A stretch of 64,000 nucleotides of DNA from CAZLPZ01 sp964561535 (GTDB lineage Bacteria > Pseudomonadota > Alphaproteobacteria > Micavibrionales > Micavibrionaceae), in contig CAZLPZ010000002.1 in the NCBI GenBank assembly GCA_964561535.1, positions 37,869 to 101,868 of the forward strand, read 5' to 3'. The notes below the pieces were generated by a model, which saw only the letters and a program-made list of their open reading frames with translations, searched no databases and was not told where the DNA came from. Shown here in pieces: positions 24,544-32,921 of this stretch (within the stretch, counting starts at the first letter, position 1; each line of letters begins with the position of its first letter). Made by a program: the position numbers and the translations under genes.

Positions 24544-25221
24544 ATGGATTCGTCTCTCTATTTATTGGTCACGATTATTATAGCCGCGCTTGTCGTTACG
24601 TGGGTAACAAGACCAAAAAAGAAATTATATTTCTGCCGTTTTGTCAAAAAAGTATATGTATGCGAAGCTGAAAAGAAGAAAAAATATCCCTCTCTATCTA
24701 ATGGGATGGCTTTATATCGGGAGGGAATGACAATAAATTTTTGGCAAAAGGTATATCTACCATTTCCGCCTCAGTTAAGAATGTCTGTTGGTGCGATTGC
24801 TTATTCTCTAAAAAGAAATAAAAAAGGGCAATATGTTCCGGTAAGATTTAATCCTGAAAAACAAGTAGAGCATACGATATCTTTTAATTCAGGGGAAATA
24901 ATATCTATATATTGGAGCCGATATGACATGGGATTTTGCTCTGATACAGGGGTTTTCACCTGTGAGGTAACTCCATATCAAATGTCGGAAGAGGAAACAA
25001 TAAACGCCGTTACACTAAAATTTATTAGTGAAGGCTGGAGGGTAGATTCCTCCATCAGCGATGAGGTACAAAAATATCTTAAAGATCATAAAACATATCT
25101 TGAAAAAAAAGGTGAAGCTGTATCAGAAGAAGAAATAAAGGAAATAGAAAAAATTAAAAAAATAGCTGACCTAGCATCAAACGATCTCAAAAATTTTGGG
25201 ATTGTTGGAACCCTTTATTAA
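24544..25221 (+). CDS. Membrane-anchored protein of unknown function (element cargo)
   Basis: The 225-residue product has one N-terminal transmembrane segment (LYLLVTIIIAALVVTWV, residues 5-21) followed by a basic stretch RPKKK, so the bulk is probably cytoplasmic. The rest is mixed alpha/beta, ending in a charged coiled-coil-like helix (KYLKDHKTYLEKKGEAVSEEEIKEIEKIKK). The ATG follows GTAGGAAATT and lies 18 bases after the RNA terminator. The gene is more AT-rich than the element's replication genes. I recognise no family; a partnership with the RNA is speculation from position. Confidence 0.65.
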   Translation: MDSSLYLLVTIIIAALVVTWVTRPKKKLYFCRFVKKVYVCEAEKKKKYPSLSNGMALYREGMTINFWQKVYLPFPPQLRMSVGAIAYSLKRNKKGQYVPVRFNPEKQVEHTISFNSGEIISIYWSRYDMGFCSDTGVFTCEVTPYQMSEEETINAVTLKFISEGWRVDSSISDEVQKYLKDHKTYLEKKGEAVSEEEIKEIEKIKKIADLASNDLKNFGIVGTLY

Positions 25222-25375
25222 TTGGAAATAACACCAAATATTTTTTGAAGATAATTAAAAATTCTGATATTGCAGAAAGTAAACAGAATAGTATATTTCA
25301 AATTTATTTTGGCAATTGCCAAAACTATAAACCAGCCCAGTTTTACCTTGCTTTTAAATATAGAAAATTGAGCCT

Positions 25376-25410
25376 CCATCGAGGTAAATACTCGGCAACA
25401 ACCTCGATGG
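25376..25410. terminator. Hairpin between cargo gene and integrase gene
   Basis: CCATCGAGGT and ACCTCGATGG form a perfect 10-bp stem with a 15-base loop between two convergent genes. Flanking T-runs are modest, so it may act in both directions. Confidence 0.5.
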
Positions 25411-25450
25411 CCATTATTTCTATAATATAAATTATATCGCCACAGAAATT

Positions 25451-26719
25451 TTAAAATGACGCCCTAATGCTAACGACATTATCATGTACCCCGTCCTTTA
25501 ACGATGGTGTGAAACAATAACTAGCCCACGCTTCCATAAGTTTACGGCGCTTCTCAAATAAATCGCCACGACGATATGCGGCCTCAACTCTGTTTTCGAC
25601 GACATGCGCCAAAGCCGCTTCTGCAACTTCACGTGAGAAATTGGTTTCCTCAGCGGCCCAGTCTCGGAATGTACTGCGAAAACCATGAACGGTTATATCT
25701 TTACGGCCGATGCGGCGCAGGAGCATGAGCATCGCCATATTGGAAATCGGTTTGTCGCCTCTCCTACCACGAAAAATCCAACCGCTTTTATGATTTGCGG
25801 GTTGTTCAAACTCAATCAGCTTTTCGGCCTCATATAAAATTTCAATTGTTCGGTCGGTTAAAGGAACTCGGTGCTCTATCCCAGTCTTCATTCTATGCGC
25901 TGGCACAGTCCAGGTTTTAGCTTTTAAATCTATTTCTTCCCATCTAGCCCCAGTAGCTTCATTGGTACGTACTCCGGTTAGAATTGTGAATTCTAATACA
26001 CGCGCACCAAGATCATTAATTTGCTGCAAACCCAACATGAAATCCCCGATCTCCGAATAGGGCAGTGCAGGGAAATGGCGGACTTTTGCAATCTTGGAGG
26101 GCCTCGGCAACAACTGGTCTAAATGACCACGCCATCTAGCTGGATTTTCTCCCTGCCGATATTCACGGACTTTGGCGAAGTCGAGGATGCGTTCAATACG
26201 GTTACGTATTCTATCGGCAGTTTCTGTTTTTGTTGCCCATATTGGCTGTAAAATTTTAAGGACTAAATCAAGATCAACTTCGTTCACTGGTAATGTCCCG
26301 ATGATTGGATAAGCGTACTTTTCAAAGAACGAGTTCCATTGTTTAATGGCCTTCTGGTTACGCCATGCACCTTTATGGGCGTCTATATATGCATTTGCGC
26401 ATTCTTTAAAAGTTATACCCTTAATGGTTTCAAGCCGCGCCTTTACTTCGGCCGCCTTTTTAGCTTCAAGAGGGTCAATTTTCATAGCCATAGATTTACG
26501 GGCATCCTGCATTTTAATCCGTGCTTCAGCCAAAGAAACTACGGTCAGGGGGCCAAGCCCCATTTCACGATCGCGACCATTAAAGCGGTAACAGAATAGC
26601 CATGATTTGGCCCCGCTTGCGGCCACCTGAAGGTAGAGCCCCCCACCGTCGTGATGAAGGCCTTTCTTCTTTTCGTTTTTAACTTGGATCGCCGTCAGCT
26701 TATTTAGTTCTCTTGCCAT
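25451..26719 (-). CDS. int: P4-type tyrosine recombinase (integrase)
   Basis: The 422-residue protein has the DUF4102 arm-binding N-terminus (KKGLHHDGGGLYLQVAASG, MGLGPLTVVSLAEAR), a core-binding domain (100-200) and a complete catalytic set: Arg251 in GVRTNE, His346-x2-Arg349 in HGFRSTFRDW, His372 and nucleophile Tyr382 in AAYRRGD. It integrates the element at the tRNA-Glu 3' end and, with a directionality factor such as the AlpA-like protein, excises it. It lies at the end opposite the tRNA and reads inward. It appears intact. Confidence 0.95.
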   Translation of the reverse strand: MARELNKLTAIQVKNEKKKGLHHDGGGLYLQVAASGAKSWLFCYRFNGRDREMGLGPLTVVSLAEARIKMQDARKSMAMKIDPLEAKKAAEVKARLETIKGITFKECANAYIDAHKGAWRNQKAIKQWNSFFEKYAYPIIGTLPVNEVDLDLVLKILQPIWATKTETADRIRNRIERILDFAKVREYRQGENPARWRGHLDQLLPRPSKIAKVRHFPALPYSEIGDFMLGLQQINDLGARVLEFTILTGVRTNEATGARWEEIDLKAKTWTVPAHRMKTGIEHRVPLTDRTIEILYEAEKLIEFEQPANHKSGWIFRGRRGDKPISNMAMLMLLRRIGRKDITVHGFRSTFRDWAAEETNFSREVAEAALAHVVENRVEAAYRRGDLFEKRRKLMEAWASYCFTPSLKDGVHDNVVSIRASF

Positions 26720-26724
26720 TTTAG

Positions 26725-26756
26725 CCCCCTGCTCAACCCCCTAATGATAGGGGGTT
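26725..26756. repeat. Right arm-type site and integrase operator palindrome
   Basis: CCCCCT-N2-TCAACCCCCTAA (26725-26744) copies the left arm site. It overlaps the perfect palindrome AACCCCCTA-ATGA-TAGGGGGTT (26735-26756), which lies immediately upstream of the integrase start and may allow integrase autoregulation. Confidence 0.6.
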
Positions 26757-26871
26757 ACGGTAAAACTGTGTCGAACAACTACCAACATAAGATAGCTCAA
26801 CAAGCAAGAAAATAAAGTGAAATCAGATACTTATGAACGACAACGAATTACCGCGAATATCAGTTAGGCGG

Positions 26872-26889
26872 CCGTAGGGGTCGCCAATT
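26872..26889 (+). repeat. attR of the tRNA-Glu integrative element
   Basis: This is an exact copy of CCGTAGGGGTCGCCAATT. The bases on both sides differ from the left copy, which fixes the shared core at 18 bp. Confidence 0.88.
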
Positions 26890-26998
26890 TCTCTTCCCAA
26901 ATCATCCAATAATGTTCTATAATACCTTTAAATTCTATGTTTTGTCGCTGTTTTAGCGTCCTAGAATTTCCCTCAGTTTCCGACAAAATCCTACGATT

Positions 26999-27038
26999 GT
27001 AGGGGTATCACAGAGGGGTATTTAACTGGGAAAATGGG
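26999..27038 (+). pseudogene. Possible relic of a second integrase leader
   Basis: On the plus strand GTAGGGGTATCACAGAGGGG, then TATTTAACTGGGAAAATGGG, mirrors the layout directly upstream of the resident integrase (GGGGGTTGAGCAGGGGG, then CTAAAATGG). After the ATG the frame closes within a few codons. It looks like the remaining upstream end of another P4-type integrase gene beside attR. Confidence 0.3.
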
Positions 27039-27055
27039 ATGCCCCTAAACATTAT

Positions 27056-27865
27056 TTATCGGGCACAGGCCGGGGACGGGACCGAACCCGAATTTAGCGC
27101 GTTCATTTGATCCACAACCCGCTGACATAAGTTCGCACGAGAATCCCTCACCGCTTGAAATGTAGCCGCGAGTGAACCTAATTTTCTTGTAATTTCTTCG
27201 CGGGCAACTTTTCCTGAATCTCCAGACAGATATTCATCAGCATAATGAATTATATTTTGAATCTCCCCAGTTCGACCGTCTCCCATTCGGAAAAACACTT
27301 TATTTCGTCTAACGATTATAATTCCGGAATATTGATCGTAATCCGCAATAACAATACCCTCAGAATCCTGTCCTGCAATCTCAACAATATGATGTTGTGT
27401 ATAAAATTCTTTTTTTTCAGGATGATTTACAGTTAAGGTTTGAATGACAAAAATTGCACCCGATCGGTCATTTTTAACAAAGTCACTATCAAACCATTTT
27501 GATTCCAAAACAGCCGTCAGGGCATCTAAACGATTAGCTTCCGGAAGAGAAGGAATTTTAGCCAACAAAAAACGTCTTACATGATTTGCATCATTTGGCC
27601 GACTATTAACTAAACCGGGGAAAAACGGCGCTTGTATAAGGGCGATAAAAGCTTCTGTATGATGTTCTTTAGGCAAAATATTGAATTCAAACATACTACT
27701 AAATGTATCAAGTGCTTGCCCAGGGCTAGCCTCTTTGACAAGTGCCTGAAACCAATCGGCTTTCATATCTTTTTGAAAAACACTTAAGTCTATTTTACCT
27801 GAACGAGAGATATGACCAACCCAGTCTTCAAAATTCGACGGAAACGATTCAATAACAGCAGCCAT
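27056..27865 (-). CDS. Hypothetical protein
   Basis: This 269-residue soluble protein has its ATG eight bases after GAGGAA. The N-terminal 150 residues look like short helical hairpins (SLPEANRLDALTAVLESKWFD, EAFIALIQAPFFPGLV), possibly a degenerate alpha-solenoid. A beta-rich segment follows (IVIADYDQYSGIIIVRRNKVFFRMGDGRTGEI), then a helical C-terminus. No known family, signal peptide or membrane segment is seen. It stands alone between the integrative element and the recA region. Confidence 0.6.
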   Translation of the reverse strand: MAAVIESFPSNFEDWVGHISRSGKIDLSVFQKDMKADWFQALVKEASPGQALDTFSSMFEFNILPKEHHTEAFIALIQAPFFPGLVNSRPNDANHVRRFLLAKIPSLPEANRLDALTAVLESKWFDSDFVKNDRSGAIFVIQTLTVNHPEKKEFYTQHHIVEIAGQDSEGIVIADYDQYSGIIIVRRNKVFFRMGDGRTGEIQNIIHYADEYLSGDSGKVAREEITRKLGSLAATFQAVRDSRANLCQRVVDQMNALNSGSVPSPACAR

Positions 27866-27955
27866 TATTCTTCCTCTTTTATTCTAAATACAATGACTTT
27901 ATATATATTTTCGTTCCTTATGTCAATGAAATCGAACGGCTTATTTTTTGCTCTC

Positions 27956-28510
27956 TCACCCATTTCCACATAATTTTACATGCCGAAACTGGGCCGCCAA
28001 TGCAAACTTTAACGTTGCTTGGCCATGATCATGCGTCATATGCAACACATCCAATATATCTTGCCATGTTGTTAAACAGAGTTGCGTCGGACCAGATATG
28101 TCCATTATAGCCGAATCCAAAGCACCTGACGGGACCATTCGGTCATCAAACACCGCAAAGCCAGACGCCCCCCTTAATGATGTCGCACACCAAGATACCG
28201 GCAAAATTCGCGCAGCATCCCCGCCAATTTTGGGCAAATGTAACCGCGTCGCGATACGGGCGGCGAGATCCGTATCACCGGCGTTGGCCCCCGCGCATAC
28301 ATCATTAGGATCAATACTGTATAAAACATCCGCGATCATTTCGATCAACCGGTTCAATTCCACCGGATGATCGTGAATCTCTGAAAAATCGAGGGTGAAG
28401 GGCTGGTCCGATACGGCGTCATACCGGATCGCATTTATTTTAAGTAAGATTTGGGCAGATGCCCGCGCTAGGACCGAGAAAGCCCGCGCGCCTGTTGCGT
28501 GCATAATCAT
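27956..28510 (-). CDS. Phosphoribosyltransferase-like protein (divergent OPRTase fold)
   Basis: From ATG 28510, preceded by GTGGGGG, the protein has 184 residues. The order of segments resembles orotate phosphoribosyltransferase: AQILLKINAIRYDAVSDQPFTLDFSEI, then DVCAGANAGDTDLAARIATRLHLPKIGG, then GFAVFDDRMVPSGAL. The last corresponds to the PRPP loop (VVVEDVITTG), but the acidic-acidic-x-x-T-x-G consensus is degraded, so catalytic activity is doubtful. It is a monocistronic gene divergent from recA. Confidence 0.45.
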   Translation of the reverse strand: MIMHATGARAFSVLARASAQILLKINAIRYDAVSDQPFTLDFSEIHDHPVELNRLIEMIADVLYSIDPNDVCAGANAGDTDLAARIATRLHLPKIGGDAARILPVSWCATSLRGASGFAVFDDRMVPSGALDSAIMDISGPTQLCLTTWQDILDVLHMTHDHGQATLKFALAAQFRHVKLCGNG

Positions 28511-28648
28511 GTTTTCCCCCACAGAAAAATGATGGTTATATTTATTATTTTATCGTCTCAATCTTTTCTATTCATGACGCTTCGTTGAGCGCAGGGCTAC
28601 TCTAATGGATATATTCTGGAAAGTCAAATATTTCGGAAAATAAAATCT

Positions 28649-28698
28649 GTTCTTTTTATGTTCTTTTTCGTTGACATGAGGAACAAGTATGGTACATT
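28649..28698 (+). promoter_or_regulatory. recA promoter with LexA (SOS) box
   Basis: GTTC-TTTTTAT-GTTC at 28649-28663 is an exact alphaproteobacterial SOS box (GTTC-N7-GTTC). It lies 7 bases before a -35 TTGACA (28671-28676), with a -10-like TACATT at 28693-28698 after 16 bases. This indicates LexA control of recA. Confidence 0.85.
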
Positions 28699-28826
28699 AG
28701 AGAACAGAGCAAGAATACCCATCGACGGCAAGATTGTGAAAGGTCTTTATTTTTGGGGGATTATTGTTCATATCGGTGTTGCGGACGGGGTCGTTCACAT
28801 GCCACAGTCACAGGAGGTTTTTTGAT

Positions 28827-29972
28827 ATGTCCATCATCGCGATCAAGGGGAAAGAAATGTCTGATAAAAATAATGTGGTCTCATCCGATAAACGTAAAGC
28901 ACTCGATGCGGCGCTTGCCCAAATTGAACGGGCCTTTGGGAAAGGATCAGTCATGAAACTGACCCAAGGGAATAACCCGATGGAGGTTGAGGCTGTGTCG
29001 ACCGGCTCTCTGGGCCTGGATATCGCGCTTGGGATTGGCGGTGTTCCCCGCGGTCGCATTATTGAAATTTTTGGTCCAGAATCATCCGGAAAAACAACCC
29101 TCGCCCTACAAATTATTGCCGAAGCGCAAAAAATGGGCGGAACGTGTGCGATTGTGGATGCCGAACATGCACTTGACCCCACCTATGCCCGAAAACTGGG
29201 GTGCAACATTGATGAACTGTTAATCTCACAACCCGATACAGGTGAACAAGCGCTGGAAATTACCGATACGTTGGTACGTTCCGGCGCCCTTGATGTCGTC
29301 GTCGTTGATTCCGTTGCGGCCCTTGTTCCCCGTGCCGAACTGGAAGGTGAAATGGGCGATTCCCATATGGGATTACAAGCACGCTTAATGTCTCAAGCCC
29401 TACGAAAATTGACAGGATCCATTTCGCGGTCACGCACCATTGTTATCTTTATTAACCAGATCCGTATGAAAATCGGGGTGATGTTTGGATCGCCCGAAAC
29501 CACAACCGGCGGAAATGCTCTTAAATTTTATGCCTCAGTTCGCCTCGATATTCGTCGTATTGGTTCGATCAAAGACGGCGAAACGGTCACAGGCAACCAA
29601 ACACGGGTCAAAGTCGTCAAAAACAAAATGGCTCCTCCGTTCCGCCAAGTTGAATTTGATATCATGTACGGCGAAGGCATCTCCAAAATGGGGGAAATTA
29701 TCGATTTAGGGGTCCAAGCAAACTTAATTGAAAAAGCAGGAGCGTGGTTCTCGTATAACGGCGAACGATTGGGCCAAGGACGTGATAATACCAAAAATTA
29801 TTTACGTGAACATCCCGCCCTCGCCCAAGATCTTGAGGCAAAAATTCGGGCAAATGCAGGGATGATGGCCGATAAAATGCTCGCCAGCCCTGACACCTCA
29901 GATGATTCAACACCCGAAGATTCAATGGATGATACGCCGATGGCTGCCCCAAAAACCAAAAAATCCGCCTAA
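28827..29972 (+). CDS. recA: Recombinase RecA
   Basis: RecA is identified by Walker A GPESSGKTT, the segment STGSLGLDIALGIGGVPRGRI, VVVDSVAALVPRAELEGE and the DNA-binding loop region around GVMFGSPETTTGGNALKFYAS. I choose ATG 28827 because AGGAGG lies nine bases upstream, giving 381 residues; a second ATG at 28857 with AAGGGG-type upstream bases would shorten it by 10. RecA carries out strand exchange and triggers LexA self-cleavage. The acidic C-terminal tail (DTSDDSTPEDSMDD) is typical. Confidence 0.98.
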   Translation: MSIIAIKGKEMSDKNNVVSSDKRKALDAALAQIERAFGKGSVMKLTQGNNPMEVEAVSTGSLGLDIALGIGGVPRGRIIEIFGPESSGKTTLALQIIAEAQKMGGTCAIVDAEHALDPTYARKLGCNIDELLISQPDTGEQALEITDTLVRSGALDVVVVDSVAALVPRAELEGEMGDSHMGLQARLMSQALRKLTGSISRSRTIVIFINQIRMKIGVMFGSPETTTGGNALKFYASVRLDIRRIGSIKDGETVTGNQTRVKVVKNKMAPPFRQVEFDIMYGEGISKMGEIIDLGVQANLIEKAGAWFSYNGERLGQGRDNTKNYLREHPALAQDLEAKIRANAGMMADKMLASPDTSDDSTPEDSMDDTPMAAPKTKKSA

Positions 29973-30065
29973 TCTGAAATCCATTTATAAACAGAATTTA
30001 ATAATCAAGACCCCTAATTTTGGGATCTGGACACGACAATCTTTATTTAAACAAAAAAGGAATAC

Positions 30066-30368
30066 ATGATGGCAACAATACCCTCTGATTTTCTAAAAAC
30101 GATGGGATTTGATATTGAAACACCGCAAGATCGTTTATTGGTTCATCAATCTGTGATAGAGCATACACGCAATGGACGCGGATTTTGGCCCGTCATTCAG
30201 GTCAATGGAATACCTCAAGTCCTCCAATTTTCGATCGATCAATCCCAAAAATCCATTCACGGTCATCCTTATGATCATCGATGGACACCTGAGACCGGAT
30301 CTATTCATTTAATTCCCTTACACGCCCTGCGCGTGGTTGATTGGCCTCGCGTACGCCATGCGGGGTAA
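30066..30368 (+). CDS. Small hypothetical protein
   Basis: This 100-residue soluble protein has its ATG eight bases after AAAAAAGGA. It contains GFDIETPQDRLLVHQ and a His-rich stretch KSIHGHPYDHRW, but I recognise no domain. It follows recA by 93 bases and could be cotranscribed with it, since I see no strong terminator between them. A metal-binding role for the histidines would be a guess. Confidence 0.55.
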   Translation: MMATIPSDFLKTMGFDIETPQDRLLVHQSVIEHTRNGRGFWPVIQVNGIPQVLQFSIDQSQKSIHGHPYDHRWTPETGSIHLIPLHALRVVDWPRVRHAG

Positions 30369-30390
30369 AATTAAAACGATTCTGGAATCG

Positions 30391-31641
30391 CTATGATTTT
30401 GGCAACGTCACCATCACCTCAGCCCCCCCTTTGGGATGATTCCGAAAACGTACCTGTCCACCACGACTTTCAATTAAAGTCTGGGCAATAAATAACCCCA
30501 GACCCATATTTTGAGTATCCCGAGTTTTGGTCGTTAAATATGGTTCCCCAATGCGCGCCAAAATCGCTGGGGCAAACCCGGCCCCATCATCATGAATAAT
30601 CAATCGTATGCGTGCCCCATACAATTTTAAAATGATATCCACATGCGTACGCGCATGTTGTAAAGCATTTTGAATGAGATTGCCCAAACTTCGCATCACT
30701 TCAGCACTGGGGGTCAACATCTGATCTGATAATTCAGGGGAATCTGTAATCGTCACCATAACATCCGGCCGTTCGTGCGCGTAACTGTCCGCCAACTCCT
30801 GCATCAATTGCGCGGGCGTCCGGGCTGTCACCAAAGGATCTTCATCGCGTTCAGGATTTGTTGAAAAATCACGTAAAATATTGCTACATCGCTTAATTTG
30901 TTCCACCAAAAGATTAAGATCGTCTTTCATCTCTGGATCATTCGCATATTCACGATGTAAATCCTTGGCAATAATCGCAATCGTACTTAACGGGCTGCCC
31001 AGTTCATGCGCCGCCGCCGCCGCCTGGGCCCCCAATGCAGCCAACTGCCGTTGACGCGATAACGAGAGTTGTGAATCATATAACGCATTCTGAATATGCC
31101 GATATTCGTATGAAATACGCCACACGTAACTGGCGATAAAGGCGACCGCAAAAATCAAGGCAATTTGCTCGCCCAATAAATACGTGGGGGTGATGACCAC
31201 CTCGCCACCCGGCCAAATCAACGGAACATTCCAAATCGACAACAACGTCGCCATCAAAATGGACAAAAACGAGAGCAAAACCATCCGCCCCAAATTCAGC
31301 ACGGCCGCCGCCACGGCCACTTGCGATATCATTAACATCGCAAACGGATTTTCAAATCCACCTGTAAAATAAAGCAAAAGCGCGAATTGAATAATATCAA
31401 GAGCCAAATAAACGGTCGCTGCATTTTCACCCAATCGCCGGCGCCCATGAACAATCAAAGCAAACAAGTTAATAAAGATCAATAACCCAATGCAGGCCGC
31501 CACATTGGCAATCGGCAAATGTAGATCGAGGGTGAAAAATGCCAATGAAACGGCCAGTAATTGCCCAAACACCGACGCCCAGCGCACCGCGACCAGCGTG
31601 CGGTTCGAAACGGTAAAATTGGGGTGTGCAGGGGTCAGCAT
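30391..31641 (-). CDS. regB: RegB/PrrB-type redox sensor histidine kinase
   Basis: The 416-residue kinase has six predicted membrane helices (residues 20-180), including the quinone-site motif TGGFENPFA expected of RegB. The family-specific H-box AAAHELGSPLSTIA follows, then a Cys in IKRCSNIL where RegB has its redox-active cysteine, and the ATP-binding segments NLIQNALQHA, DDGAGF and GLGLFIAQTL. It senses quinone redox state and phosphorylates RegA. No regA gene is adjacent, which is unusual. ATG 31641 is preferred over TTG 31647; a TATACT -10-like element ends seven bases upstream, so the mRNA may be leaderless. Confidence 0.88.
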   Translation of the reverse strand: MLTPAHPNFTVSNRTLVAVRWASVFGQLLAVSLAFFTLDLHLPIANVAACIGLLIFINLFALIVHGRRRLGENAATVYLALDIIQFALLLYFTGGFENPFAMLMISQVAVAAAVLNLGRMVLLSFLSILMATLLSIWNVPLIWPGGEVVITPTYLLGEQIALIFAVAFIASYVWRISYEYRHIQNALYDSQLSLSRQRQLAALGAQAAAAAHELGSPLSTIAIIAKDLHREYANDPEMKDDLNLLVEQIKRCSNILRDFSTNPERDEDPLVTARTPAQLMQELADSYAHERPDVMVTITDSPELSDQMLTPSAEVMRSLGNLIQNALQHARTHVDIILKLYGARIRLIIHDDGAGFAPAILARIGEPYLTTKTRDTQNMGLGLFIAQTLIESRGGQVRFRNHPKGGAEVMVTLPKS

Positions 31642-31720
31642 AGGCAAAGTATAGCGGGGATCTCCATGATAATAAAGAGAGGCGTGACAAATGGAAAAAT
31701 TTTATGTATGTCTGATCAGT

Positions 31721-32815
31721 ATGAAGATTGCTGTAATTATGCCTTGCCCCTGGATGCATTTCTCGCCCCGACAAGCGACATCATCTGAGCTGACGGTCCA
31801 TGACATTCTTATTCGACTGCCAAACAATCATTCATCTGTTGTTTATGCTCAAAAAATCGACGATCCCTATACGGATGTACCATGCATTTTCTTTCCTCGT
31901 AACACAAAAAATGATAACCGTTTATTGGCACAACGCATTGCTCAATCAATTTCAACGGATAAAATAAATACCATTATTGTTGAACAACACCTTCCCACCG
32001 CAGTTAAAATTAATCGTTTTCTACCATCTCTCCCCATTCTCCTCCATCGTCATAATAATTATGATCCGCCGCACAAAAATATAATCCGACGTTGGATACA
32101 ATCGAGACGATTTAAATCAATCGCAGGGATTGCGTTTGTCAGTGAATATAGTCGGCAGCATTTCATCAAAAACTGGGGAGCAATCGTTTCTTGCCCTACT
32201 TTTGTAATTTTTAATGGAATGGATTTGTCAGGATGGGCCCCCTGCCCCCCGTCTGACCGCTCCTCCGAAATTCTTTTCGTCGGGCGCAGCATCCCTGAAA
32301 AAGGTGGGCTTGAACTGGCCTATGCCCTACAACAAATTTTACCACGTTACCCCAATTGGCGCGCTCGGTTTATTATCGGTGATCCCGATACAAATCCACC
32401 CTATCGACAAGAACTACTTTCGGCATTAGATAAAGTTAAAAATCAAACAACCATCGCATTTCAACGCCCATGGACTGAGATTCAATACGCCTATGAACAC
32501 GCTGACATTGCGGTTGTTCCATCGATTTGGGAAGAACCATTCGGTCGAACTGCACTTGAATCCATGGCAGGGGGGGCTGCCCTAATTTCATCCACCCGTG
32601 GAGGATTAAATGAGGTAGTTGCAAATGCCGCCTATCGACTAGATACTATAACGCCAGATTCAATTGCAACAGCGCTCATCGATTTAATCGAACACCCCGA
32701 AAAACGAAAAAATTTATCAGAACTGGGGCAAGTACAAGCCCAAAAATTCACCATGGAAGCTCAAGTTCAATCATTTATAAAGGCCTGTCAGGCCGTTTTG
32801 CCAAAAAATCTATGA
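31721..32815 (+). CDS. Glycosyltransferase family 4
   Basis: Starting at ATG 31721 (MKIAVIMPCPWMHFSP) gives 364 residues; an in-frame ATG at 31691 is possible but lies before the natural first strand. The donor-binding region ILFVGRSIPEKGGLELAYAL and the E-x7-E motif in VPSIWEEPFGRTALESMAGG are classic GT4. It transfers a sugar at the membrane or in the cytoplasm, perhaps for LPS. It is divergent from regB and isolated from the main glycan island. Its composition is that of core genes. Confidence 0.85.
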   Translation: MKIAVIMPCPWMHFSPRQATSSELTVHDILIRLPNNHSSVVYAQKIDDPYTDVPCIFFPRNTKNDNRLLAQRIAQSISTDKINTIIVEQHLPTAVKINRFLPSLPILLHRHNNYDPPHKNIIRRWIQSRRFKSIAGIAFVSEYSRQHFIKNWGAIVSCPTFVIFNGMDLSGWAPCPPSDRSSEILFVGRSIPEKGGLELAYALQQILPRYPNWRARFIIGDPDTNPPYRQELLSALDKVKNQTTIAFQRPWTEIQYAYEHADIAVVPSIWEEPFGRTALESMAGGAALISSTRGGLNEVVANAAYRLDTITPDSIATALIDLIEHPEKRKNLSELGQVQAQKFTMEAQVQSFIKACQAVLPKNL

Positions 32816-32921
32816 ACAAGTCCCTATAAAATCGACATCGATCATCCATTTCCCCCTTGACTTATACCCTCAAAACCCGCTAAAACCACCCCAGACTCTA
32901 CTATAATAAAGGATTTTAATC

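Larger units (their letters stand above)
17843..26889. mobile_element. 9-kb integrative element in tRNA-Glu
   Basis: It is bounded by identical 18-bp direct repeats, the left one inside a tRNA gene, with a P4-type integrase next to the right repeat. Content in order: m5C methyltransferase, small ORF, HindVP-like endonuclease, SF3 helicase, prim-pol, AlpA-like regulator, Trans_reg-like protein, structured RNA, membrane-anchored protein, integrase. No structural, conjugation or mobilisation genes are visible, so it is a replication-competent island or a phage/plasmid satellite rather than a full prophage or ICE. Confidence 0.88.

Noticed and set aside
25245..25430. 61-codon frame between the cargo gene and integrase
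   Set aside because: Non-ATG start, no ribosome-binding site, and it reads through the hairpin at 25376-25410.
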